Of a DNA stretch of 25,485 nt, positions 7,182 through 14,493 are shown one piece after another. The notes beneath the pieces are model-generated. The model saw nothing but the letters and a program-made list of their open reading frames with translations, had not been told where the DNA came from and searched no databases. Where the stretch lies: NCBI GenBank assembly GCA_017408725.1, contig JAFQUA010000016.1, forward strand, positions 1 through 25,485, given 5' to 3'. The stretch is from Oscillospiraceae bacterium (lineage in GTDB: Bacteria > Bacillota_A > Clostridia > Oscillospirales > Oscillospiraceae). Position numbers and translations under genes: made by a program. Each line of letters begins with the position of its first letter. The stretch's first letter is position 1.

Positions 7182-7595
7182 ATGGAAAACTATTTTCAGA
7201 TGAATATGGAAAAGCGGCAGATCGATGCCATCTCCAATCTGGGTCTTGCCCATATCGGTGACGGTGTGTATGAGCTGATGTGCCGCAGCTATCTGTGCGC
7301 CAAGGGCGGTCATACGGTGAAAAATCTCCATCGGGATTCCGTTGCGCTGGTGAAAGCACCGACGCAAGCAAAATTTGCCGAAAAGCTGTTGCCCCATCTT
7401 ACGGAGGAGGAGCAGGCCTATTACCGCCGGGGCAAGAATACCCATTCCCATGCCGCGCCCAAGTCCGCAACACCCAAGGAGTACGCCATGGCAACGGGTC
7501 TGGAAACATTATTCGGCGCGCTGTACCTTGCCGGCAAGACAGATCGGCTCAACGAGCTGTTTCGCATTATGATGGAGGAAACCGATGGCATTTGA
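7182..7595 (+). CDS. mrnC: Mini-ribonuclease III
   Basis: A 137-residue RNase III catalytic domain without a double-stranded RNA-binding domain. Mini-III matures the 23S rRNA ends in Firmicutes. The two acidic signature blocks are present: HIGDGVYEL (catalytic D27) and GLETLFGALYL (catalytic E108). The start at 7182 is supported by GGAGG seven bases upstream and by the family N-terminus; an in-frame upstream start at 7128 would run through the GC hairpin. Its end overlaps rqcH by 11 bases, pointing to coupled translation. The usual cysS neighbour of mrnC is not in this window. Confidence 0.92.
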   Translation: MENYFQMNMEKRQIDAISNLGLAHIGDGVYELMCRSYLCAKGGHTVKNLHRDSVALVKAPTQAKFAEKLLPHLTEEEQAYYRRGKNTHSHAAPKSATPKEYAMATGLETLFGALYLAGKTDRLNELFRIMMEETDGI

Positions 7596-9339
7596 TGCGT
7601 TTTATTTGACTTGTGTGCTGGATGAGATCCGGTCGCTGGGGGAATTGCGGGTGGAGAAGATCCATCAGCCCTCAAGAGATACGGTGATTCTGCACTTAAA
7701 GCACCGGGAAGGCCGTGAAAAGCTGCTGATTGCGGCAAATCCGGCGTCTCCCCGCCTGCATTTGACGGCGGCCAATCCGGAAAATCCCCCGGAACCGCCT
7801 ATGTTCTGCATGCTGCTGCGCAAGCACCTTTCCGGCGCGCGGCTGGTGGGTGTTTCCCAGCCTGCCATGGAGCGCTGCGCCTGCTTTACTTTTGACTGCA
7901 TCGACGAAATGGGCGATGCGGTGCAAAAGAAACTGGTGGCGGAGCTGATGGGCAGAACCTGCAATCTGTACTTGCTTTCCCCCGCGGGGCGGATCATTGA
8001 TTGCCTGCGGCGGATCGGTCTTGACGAAACGACCAAGCGGCCGGCGCTGCCCGGAATGTACTATCAGGATCCGGATGAGGTAGCGAAAAAAGACCCGCTG
8101 GAACTGAATGCAGAGGATTATGTAAACCTATTAACCGAACCCGGCGCGGATATACTTGCCAGCCGGTTGATGGATACCTTAGGTGGTCTTTCACCGCTGG
8201 TCTGCCGAGAAGCGGCACTGTTCGCGGCAAACGATGTGGATGCCCGGGTGGAAGGGCAGGATATTCCCCAATTGGCGGAAAAACTGGCCCTTTTCTTTGG
8301 GGAGCAGCTGCGCCACCCCAAACCCAGCTATTGCGCGGATAAAGACGGCGTTCCCAAGCAGTACGCCTTTTGCTCTATCCGGCAGTACGGGGAATATAAG
8401 GAAGCGGAGTCCTTCAGTGGACTTCTGGATATATACTATACCGTCCGTGACCGGAAAGATGCCATCCGCCAGAAAGGGCAGGGCATCCGCAAAACCGTGC
8501 AGAATCTGTGTGCCCGTCTGACGAAAAAGCTGGCAATTCAAGAGAAGGAACTGACGGCTACCTACGATCGGGAGCGGCTGCGTCAGTTGGGCGATATCGT
8601 CACCGCCAATATCCACAAAATTACCAAGGGTCAGACGGTGCTGCAGGCGGAGGATTTTTACGATGAGCAAATGCGTGTCATCGACATTCCCGTTTCGCCC
8701 ATCCTTTCTCCCCAGCAAAACGCGGCGAAATTCTACAAGGATTACACCCGCATGAAAAACGCGGAAAAGGAACTGACCCGCCAGATCACCATCGGCACGG
8801 AAGAGCTATTTTATCTGCAGAGCGTGCTGGAAGAGCTGAACCGGGCAAGTACGGAGCAGGAGCTGGAGGAAATCCGGCAGGAGCTCCATGCCGGTGGCTA
8901 TGTGAAAGCGGAATCCGGAAAGAAAAGGATGAAGCAGACCAAAACCGCCCCCATGCGGTTTGAGTCCACCAACGGATTCCCCATCTATGTGGGCAGAAAC
9001 AACCGGCAGAACGATGAACTGACCTTTAAAATGGCCCGCAAGGACGATCTGTGGCTCCACGCCTCCAAAGTCCACGGCAGCCATGTGATCATCGCTTGCG
9101 CGGGACAGAAAGTGCCGGACGATACGGTGACCCAGGCAGCCCAGTTGGCGGCCTACTATGCCGAGACCGGTGACGGCCAGAACATCGCTGTGGATGTAAC
9201 ACCGGTAAAGCAGGTGAAAAAGATTCCTTCCGGAAAGCCCGGCATGGTGATCTACCACACCTACCGCACGGTCATTGCCAATCCCTACCCGGATATCGTG
9301 GTGGACGCATTGAATGCGGAGAAAAAGGAAGAAGAATAA
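7585..9339 (+). CDS. rqcH: NFACT-family ribosome quality control protein RqcH
   Basis: A 584-residue protein of the Rqc2/NEMF/FbpA family, which binds stalled 50S subunits carrying peptidyl-tRNA and recruits tRNA-Ala to add an alanine tail. The order is NFACT-N (1-175, starting MAFDAFYL), helix-hairpin-helix and long coiled-coil arms (about 285-440, with KFYKDYTRMKNAEKE), then the NFACT-R domain near 450-570 (YVGRNNRQNDELTFK, DDLWLHA, HGSHVII). At the site of the B. subtilis Asp97-Arg98 pair the sequence has Glu96-Arg97. Family length is 560-590, so it is complete. Older databases call it a fibronectin-binding protein; there is no signal peptide. Last gene of the operon. Confidence 0.92.
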   Translation: MAFDAFYLTCVLDEIRSLGELRVEKIHQPSRDTVILHLKHREGREKLLIAANPASPRLHLTAANPENPPEPPMFCMLLRKHLSGARLVGVSQPAMERCACFTFDCIDEMGDAVQKKLVAELMGRTCNLYLLSPAGRIIDCLRRIGLDETTKRPALPGMYYQDPDEVAKKDPLELNAEDYVNLLTEPGADILASRLMDTLGGLSPLVCREAALFAANDVDARVEGQDIPQLAEKLALFFGEQLRHPKPSYCADKDGVPKQYAFCSIRQYGEYKEAESFSGLLDIYYTVRDRKDAIRQKGQGIRKTVQNLCARLTKKLAIQEKELTATYDRERLRQLGDIVTANIHKITKGQTVLQAEDFYDEQMRVIDIPVSPILSPQQNAAKFYKDYTRMKNAEKELTRQITIGTEELFYLQSVLEELNRASTEQELEEIRQELHAGGYVKAESGKKRMKQTKTAPMRFESTNGFPIYVGRNNRQNDELTFKMARKDDLWLHASKVHGSHVIIACAGQKVPDDTVTQAAQLAAYYAETGDGQNIAVDVTPVKQVKKIPSGKPGMVIYHTYRTVIANPYPDIVVDALNAEKKEEE

Positions 9340-9340
9340 A

Positions 9341-9368
9341 AAGGGCGCGGAAAATTTTCCGCGCCCTT
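9341..9368. terminator. Bidirectional rho-independent terminator
   Basis: A perfect 28-base palindrome made of AAGGGCGCGGAAAA and its complement, starting two bases after the rqcH stop and 8 bases from the end of the convergent DUF2207 gene. The stem carries A and T runs at both ends, so it can end transcription from both sides. Confidence 0.85.
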
Positions 9369-9376
9369 ACATTATA

Positions 9377-11056
9377 TTATTTTCCCAGCAGCTTTTCCAG
9401 CATACTGCGCTGATTGCTTGCGTCCATGGCCGATGCGGCTGTGCGCAAAAGTTGGTTCCATTCCTTTGCGGTGATATGGCCATCCTCGGTGGTGACCAAA
9501 TAACTGCACTGGGGCAGCTTCCGTCCGGCCATTTGGCGGGCGAAGGCTTTGTCTACGCCCAATTCCAGCGCATGGGGTGCCAAGGCGTAGTAGTATTCCG
9601 GATTGCTGCGCAGGATCTGCTGCAATTCTTCCTTGGATACGGTGGACAAATGGCGGCGAAGACCAAGAATTTCAGACATGGCCTGCTTGCCTGTGTCGCT
9701 TCTGCGTCCGCCGTAAGCTTGCGCAAAGCCCATGAACCACAGGAAAAGGAGCATCAAAAGGGCATTGCCCCACTCGGCAGACCATACCCCAAGCAAAAGC
9801 CACAGGAAGCTGGCGGTCAGCGCGAAAAACAAAGATTGTTTTCTTCGCAAATGCACGGCGGCAGCGCCGTTTAAGATCCAGAAGGACAGCAATGCGCCTG
9901 CCACGATCAGAACAACGGCCAGCAGAATCTGCCAGATGGTGTCATTGGCAATGGCCAGAGCCAGCGATACGCCCCCCATAACCGCGACAGCGGCGCATAA
10001 CAGCCGGAGGATCCGGGGATTGCCCGAGCCCGGCAGGTAAAAGCTGCGAATGTTGGGGGTGATCGCGGATACTTTGCGGGAGAGACGGGAAAAATGAGAT
10101 CCGGTGCCGTCTACAGTTCTGCGTTTTCCGAAAAGTGTACGGAAAGCTCGCACCTCAAATTCGCTGCGTTCGTTGCCCATTTCCATCCGCCGGTGCAGGA
10201 GGACCCGGTCGTTTTCGTCCAGTTGAATGAGAAGATAGCCTTTTTGTGCCCAAGAGATCACCAAGGCGGTAAAGTCAACGCCCTGACGGGTCAATGCGCA
10301 GCCCAAGTGTCCTGCGGTAAGGCCTTCCGGTTCCTGAGTCCGCCGCTTTTTTCGGGGCGGCAGAGCCCGCATGGTCAGAATCCAGTAAAGGAATGTGCCA
10401 GCCATACAGCTGTACATGACGATATCATCGGCGCTGAGACTCCATCTTTTGGAAATCGGCTGAGGGAACTGATCCTCAGGCACCACCAATGTCATAGTAA
10501 GGGATTCGTGATCCTTCAGGGAAGTCTTAAAGCTGCCGTGGATCACAGAGCCGTCAACGGTGCAGTCGATATAGGAATCGGCGCTCTCCTGCAGATAGGT
10601 GCTTACAAACTGGGGCCGGTGCTCCGGTACGCCGGGCAGGGTTATGGAAAACTGCATTTTTTCAATGGGATAGGCAAAGCCGCTGAGAAGCTGCAGGGTA
10701 AGGATAAGCTGTTCGCTTTTGTTTAAGGTAACGGCATCGGGCAGATCATAGTGAAGGGTGACGGTGTAGACACCGGCAGAATGGATGCTGCTGCTCAAAT
10801 TGACATTACGGACACTGCCGGAGAGGGAAGTGCGGGCAGGACCGCCGTTGACGGTGATGTTTCGAGCGTCGGACGGCAGCGGAAACAGCAATTTCGCAGG
10901 CACTTCCTCCAGTTTGAGCTGGAGCGTTACGGTGACCTCGCAGGTTCCGTTTTCGGTAACGGTTGTATTGCTTTGCAGGTCTGTGACAGAGCTGGCCGCG
11001 GATACCGCTGTGACCAGCATCAGACAGCAAAGGACCGCAATCAAAATCCGGCGCAC
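9377..11056 (-). CDS. DUF2207-type predicted membrane protein
   Basis: A 559-residue protein with a signal peptide (about 1-21, cleavage after AVSAA), an extracellular beta-rich domain (about 22-215), a membrane segment near 220-240, a basic cytoplasmic linker (PPRKKRRT) with a winged-helix-like domain (about 245-345), a pair of hydrophobic segments near 355-400, another pair near 410-445, and a C-terminal cytoplasmic helical region. This order, and the block YYYALAPHALELGVDKAFA, match DUF2207, whose function is unknown. The start is GTG with AAGGAGG seven bases upstream. The gene is alone on its strand between two plus-strand operons. Confidence 0.8.
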   Translation of the reverse strand: MRRILIAVLCCLMLVTAVSAASSVTDLQSNTTVTENGTCEVTVTLQLKLEEVPAKLLFPLPSDARNITVNGGPARTSLSGSVRNVNLSSSIHSAGVYTVTLHYDLPDAVTLNKSEQLILTLQLLSGFAYPIEKMQFSITLPGVPEHRPQFVSTYLQESADSYIDCTVDGSVIHGSFKTSLKDHESLTMTLVVPEDQFPQPISKRWSLSADDIVMYSCMAGTFLYWILTMRALPPRKKRRTQEPEGLTAGHLGCALTRQGVDFTALVISWAQKGYLLIQLDENDRVLLHRRMEMGNERSEFEVRAFRTLFGKRRTVDGTGSHFSRLSRKVSAITPNIRSFYLPGSGNPRILRLLCAAVAVMGGVSLALAIANDTIWQILLAVVLIVAGALLSFWILNGAAAVHLRRKQSLFFALTASFLWLLLGVWSAEWGNALLMLLFLWFMGFAQAYGGRRSDTGKQAMSEILGLRRHLSTVSKEELQQILRSNPEYYYALAPHALELGVDKAFARQMAGRKLPQCSYLVTTEDGHITAKEWNQLLRTAASAMDASNQRSMLEKLLGK

Positions 11057-11082
11057 GGCGGCACCTCCTTATCGTAATATAT

Positions 11083-11112
11083 AGTATAGCCATATTAACA
11101 TGTCCTGGGCAA
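11083..11112 (-). promoter_or_regulatory. Candidate promoter of the DUF2207 gene
   Basis: On the minus strand TTGCCC (11107-11112) and TATACT (11083-11088) are spaced by 18 bases, about 13 bases upstream of the AAGGAGG ribosome binding site of the GTG start. Confidence 0.5.
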
Positions 11113-11186
11113 AAAAGCAATCCGTTCTTCCGGTTTTCCCCCGGATTCCTGCCGCAAGGTATATTTATGGACATATATACAAATGC

Positions 11187-11192
11187 TATATT
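11187..11192 (+). promoter_or_regulatory. Candidate -10 box upstream of the peptide transporter operon
   Basis: TATATT preceded by TGC gives an extended -10-like context; the -35 region (TTTATG, 11164-11169, 17 bases upstream) is weak. It is the best promoter candidate for the transporter operon in the 220-base divergent spacer. The hairpin at 11200-11219 would lie in its leader. Confidence 0.35.
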
Positions 11193-11199
11193 CATATGA

Positions 11200-11219
11200 A
11201 GCACGCTTTTTTGCGTGCT
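11200..11219 (+). promoter_or_regulatory. Leader hairpin upstream of the substrate-binding protein gene
   Basis: AGCACGC and GCGTGCT form a 7-bp stem with a T6 loop, followed by GTTTCCCCC. It could be a weak attenuator or a 5' stabilising hairpin of the transporter mRNA. The T-run is inside the loop rather than after the stem, so strong termination is unlikely. Confidence 0.4.
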
Positions 11220-11276
11220 GTTTCCCCCTAAAAACCCGCTTACATGTATAAATAAATTAATCAGGAGGAAAACGAA

Positions 11277-13379
11277 ATGAAGAAGGCATTTGCTCTTGTT
11301 CTGGCGACGATCATGGTCGCGTCTCTGTTTGCAGGCTGTCAGGAAAAAAATGATGTTAAGACCGGTGACTTTACCTATCATTCTTACAGTACCACCTTTG
11401 GCACCAAGTGGAATCCCCATAACTGGGACACCAGTGCTGACTCCGCCATCATGGCTTATCTGGAGACTCCTCTGGTTGATCTGTCCATCAAGGACTCCAA
11501 GGAGCAGATCTATCAGTGGATTTACCTGGCTGCTACTTCCATCACCGATGTGACCAAGGACCACAAGGACGATCTGACCAAGTATGATGTCTCCTTTGCC
11601 GAGGGCAAGGATGCCAACAACACCGAGTCCGGCTATGTATTCGAGATCAAGCTGAACGACAAGATGAAGTGGCAGAACGGCGACAAGATCAATGCGGACA
11701 CTTATGTCGAGTCCATGAAACTGCTGCTGGATCCCGAGATGAAGAACTACCGTGCAAACCTGTATTACGACGGCGAGGCTGCCGTTGCCGGCGGCGCTGC
11801 TTACTATAACGCCAAGTCTCCCGCTGACTTTGCTGCCGTGGGTCTATACAAGGTTGATGACTACACCATCCGCTATGTGACCCAGACCGCCATCGAGCTG
11901 AACTACTTCCTGACCTCCTGCACCAGCAACTGGATCGTCCACAAGGCTACCTATGAGGCTAGCTACAACACCTCCGGCGCTCTGAAGACCACTAACTACA
12001 ACACTTCCAAGGAAACCACCATGTCCTACGGCCCCTACAAGATCGAGTCCCTCGAGACCGACAAGCAGATCGTTTTTACCCAGAACGAGAACTGGTATGA
12101 CTGGGAAACCGTTGACGGTCAGCTGGTCTCCTTCACCGACTTCATGGTCGACGGCAAGTCCGTACAGCAGTACCAGACCACCAAGGTCGTCATTGATGTT
12201 ATCGCAGATCAGGCTGCGGTTAAGCAGGCATTCCTGAAAGGCGAACTGGACATTTGGGAACCCGAGGCGGACGATCTGGTCACCTACGGCACCTCCGACC
12301 GCATGTACAAGGCCGATGAAGCCTATACCATGTCCCTTTTCTTCAACACAAACGAAGAGCATTTGAAGAAAATGGATCAGTCCAAGGGCAACGCCAACTC
12401 CGTTGTTCTGACCAATGAAAATTTCCGCAAGGCCATGTCTCTGGCCATCGACCGGGCGGATTGGGTCAAGGTCACGGCAGGTTATACCCCCGCATACGCC
12501 ATTATGAATAACCTCTACTACTACGATGTTTACAACGATCCCAACTCCTCTTACCGTAAGTCCGAGCCCGCTATGGAAGCGATCTGCAAGCTGTACGGCG
12601 TTGAGTACGGCGAAGGCAAGGCGTATGCTACAGTGCAGGAGGCCTATAAGTCCATCAACGGTCTGAACAGGACCGGGGCGAAGAAGCTGATGGAAACCGC
12701 TTGTGACGAGCTGGTCAAGGCCGGTCTGTACAAGAAGGGCGAGAAGATCGTCATCAATGTGGGCTGGGCAAAGGGCGCTTTGACCGCTGCTGACGAAGCG
12801 CAGATCGCCAAGCTGGAAGGCTACTTTAACGAAGCTATGAAGGATTCCGGCTTCGGCACTCTGGATCTGGTTGCTGTTGGCAACATCAATGACCGTTACG
12901 GTGCAGTTCCCGCAGGCGAATACGCCATCGGCTACGGTGCATGGGGCGGCGCTGCCTTCTATCCCTTCCGTAATTTCCAGGTTTACTGCGATCCCGATCT
13001 GTACGACATCAATGAGGCGGCTAACTGGGATCCCAGAACCGAGACGCTGACTTTGAAGGTTAATGGCAAGGACGAGACCATGACCTGGCAGCAGTGGTCC
13101 GGCGCGTTGATGGGTAACGGCCAGTTTGCTAACGCTGACTTCGCTACCAAGCTGCAGATTACCGCTGACATGGAATACGAGTACCTGAATAAGTTCTACC
13201 GTATCCCCATGGCTGGCAGCACTGTCTGTTCCATGCTGTCTTATAAGCTGAATTACTACACCCAGGATTACAACATCATGTACGGTTGGGGCGGCCTGCG
13301 TCTGGCTACCTATAACTACAACGATGCTGAGTGGGAAACCTACAGAGCGTCTCAGGGCGGCGTACTGAAGTACACTTGA
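11277..13379 (+). CDS. Peptide/oligopeptide ABC transporter substrate-binding lipoprotein (SBP family 5)
   Basis: A 700-residue extracytoplasmic lipoprotein that captures the substrate of the importer encoded downstream. The signal peptide ends in a lipobox LFAGC with the lipidated Cys21. The family 5 pattern is visible in YLETPLVDL, MKWQNGDKINADTYVESMKLLLDPE and NFRKAMSLAIDRADWVK. It is longer than typical OppA (about 540-600). A strong AGGAGGAAAAC ribosome binding site and C-ending codon choice suggest high expression. A terminator-like hairpin directly after the gene would leave it more abundant than the membrane parts, as is usual for binding proteins. Peptides are the likely ligand; sugars or other solutes are not excluded. 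Confidence 0.92.
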   Translation: MKKAFALVLATIMVASLFAGCQEKNDVKTGDFTYHSYSTTFGTKWNPHNWDTSADSAIMAYLETPLVDLSIKDSKEQIYQWIYLAATSITDVTKDHKDDLTKYDVSFAEGKDANNTESGYVFEIKLNDKMKWQNGDKINADTYVESMKLLLDPEMKNYRANLYYDGEAAVAGGAAYYNAKSPADFAAVGLYKVDDYTIRYVTQTAIELNYFLTSCTSNWIVHKATYEASYNTSGALKTTNYNTSKETTMSYGPYKIESLETDKQIVFTQNENWYDWETVDGQLVSFTDFMVDGKSVQQYQTTKVVIDVIADQAAVKQAFLKGELDIWEPEADDLVTYGTSDRMYKADEAYTMSLFFNTNEEHLKKMDQSKGNANSVVLTNENFRKAMSLAIDRADWVKVTAGYTPAYAIMNNLYYYDVYNDPNSSYRKSEPAMEAICKLYGVEYGEGKAYATVQEAYKSINGLNRTGAKKLMETACDELVKAGLYKKGEKIVINVGWAKGALTAADEAQIAKLEGYFNEAMKDSGFGTLDLVAVGNINDRYGAVPAGEYAIGYGAWGGAAFYPFRNFQVYCDPDLYDINEAANWDPRTETLTLKVNGKDETMTWQQWSGALMGNGQFANADFATKLQITADMEYEYLNKFYRIPMAGSTVCSMLSYKLNYYTQDYNIMYGWGGLRLATYNYNDAEWETYRASQGGVLKYT

Positions 13380-13404
13380 TCTGCGTAACAAATCGCTCCA
13401 TCGG

Positions 13405-13435
13405 CCGGGAGGGGCAGCTGCTCCTTCCGGTTTTT
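13405..13435 (+). terminator. Partial terminator/attenuator after the binding-protein gene
   Basis: A stem of ten pairs (with two G-T wobbles) is formed by CCGGGAGGGG and CTCCTTCCGG around CAGCTG, and is followed by TTTTT. It lies 25 bases after the stop and 92 bases before the permease start. It probably stops part of the transcripts so that the binding protein is made in excess. Confidence 0.7.
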
Positions 13436-13526
13436 GCCGCTGCTTTTCCTTTGGATTGCGAAATGGAGGCAATCCGCAGCGAAGAACGGAAGCTTTTTGA
13501 AACTGTCAGAAAAGGAGAAGACCCAT

Positions 13527-14492
13527 ATGAGAATGACAAAGTATGTCATCAAGAGAGTCCTTTTGATGCTGTTTGTGTTGTTCGTAATTACTACCATCTG
13601 TTTCTTGCTGATCCGTATGCTGCCTCGCGAAATGCCCCAGAAAGCTGATGAGAAGGAACTCATTGAGGCCCGTTGGGAAGCTTTGGGCTATAATGAGCCT
13701 CTTTTGACGCAGTATGGTATTTATTTGAAGAATATCTTTACAGAAGGTGACTTCGGCACTTCCTGGTATATCCAGTTCCGTGCGGGTGCGCTGGAGGTTC
13801 TGCTCAGCCGGTTGACACCGACGGTTATGGTCAATCTGTATTCGCTGCTGTTCTCGGTACCAATCGGCATCGCGCTGGGCGTTTATGCCGCCGTCAAGAA
13901 GAACAAGTGGCAGGATACCTTCATCAGCACCTCGGTCATGATCTTTGTTTCCGTTCCCAGCTATGTTTACGCGTTTCTGGTGCAGTACTTTCTGTACTTT
14001 AAGTTGGGCTGGCTGCCGCTGGATGTCCACTCTCTGGCCGAAGCCGGCGGCAGCTGGTTTACCTGGAAGATGTTCTACAGTATGATCGCACCTATTTTGG
14101 CACTGTCCTTCGGCACCGTTGCCGGCCTTGTCCGCTTCACCCGTGCCGAGCTGACAGAAACACTGACTTCCGATTATATGCTCCTGGCCCGTACCAAGGG
14201 TCTGACCCGTGCCCAGGCAACCTCCCGTCATGCATTGAAGAATGCCATGGTGCCCATTCTGCCCATGATCATCTCTTCCTTTGTCGGCATTTTGGGCGGC
14301 TCCTTCATCATTGAGCAGATCTTTAATATCCCCGGCGTTGGCAAGCTGTATTTGCAGTCGATCACGCTTTTTGACTATGATGTATTCATGGTTGACTGTA
14401 TTTTCTATACCTTCATTGGATTGCTGACCGGTATTCTGGTAGATATCAGCTACGGCTTCATCGATCCCCGGATCAGAATGGGAGAGCGGTAA
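13527..14492 (+). CDS. ABC transporter permease, OppB/DppB type
   Basis: A 321-residue inner-membrane subunit with six hydrophobic segments, starting with a TM helix at about 9-31 (VIKRVLLMLFVLFVITTICF) as in OppB/DppB. The EAA-like loop that contacts the ATPase is in ARTKGLTRAQATSRHALKNA, followed by the conserved PGVGKLYLQSI. An AAAGGAG ribosome binding site about 10 bases upstream supports the ATG at 13527; an upstream in-frame start at 13434 would place charged residues before the helix. Its length is ordinary, unlike the next three subunits. It overlaps no gene and is followed by the second permease one base after its stop. Confidence 0.93.
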   Translation: MRMTKYVIKRVLLMLFVLFVITTICFLLIRMLPREMPQKADEKELIEARWEALGYNEPLLTQYGIYLKNIFTEGDFGTSWYIQFRAGALEVLLSRLTPTVMVNLYSLLFSVPIGIALGVYAAVKKNKWQDTFISTSVMIFVSVPSYVYAFLVQYFLYFKLGWLPLDVHSLAEAGGSWFTWKMFYSMIAPILALSFGTVAGLVRFTRAELTETLTSDYMLLARTKGLTRAQATSRHALKNAMVPILPMIISSFVGILGGSFIIEQIFNIPGVGKLYLQSITLFDYDVFMVDCIFYTFIGLLTGILVDISYGFIDPRIRMGER

Positions 14493-14493
14493 T

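Noticed and set aside
5830..7371. Long 513-residue open frame on the minus strand
   Set aside because: It lies antisense to the methyltransferase, lipid kinase and mrnC genes, which carry clear motifs; its translation shows no domain and no ribosome binding site.
11057..11276. Riboswitch or T-box before the transporter operon
   Set aside because: No specifier or T-box sequence and no known aptamer core could be made out; only one small hairpin is visible.
11844..13472. 542-residue open frame on the minus strand
   Set aside because: Shadow of the binding-protein gene caused by its biased codon use; the predicted protein is Gly/Val/His-rich with no recognisable motif.
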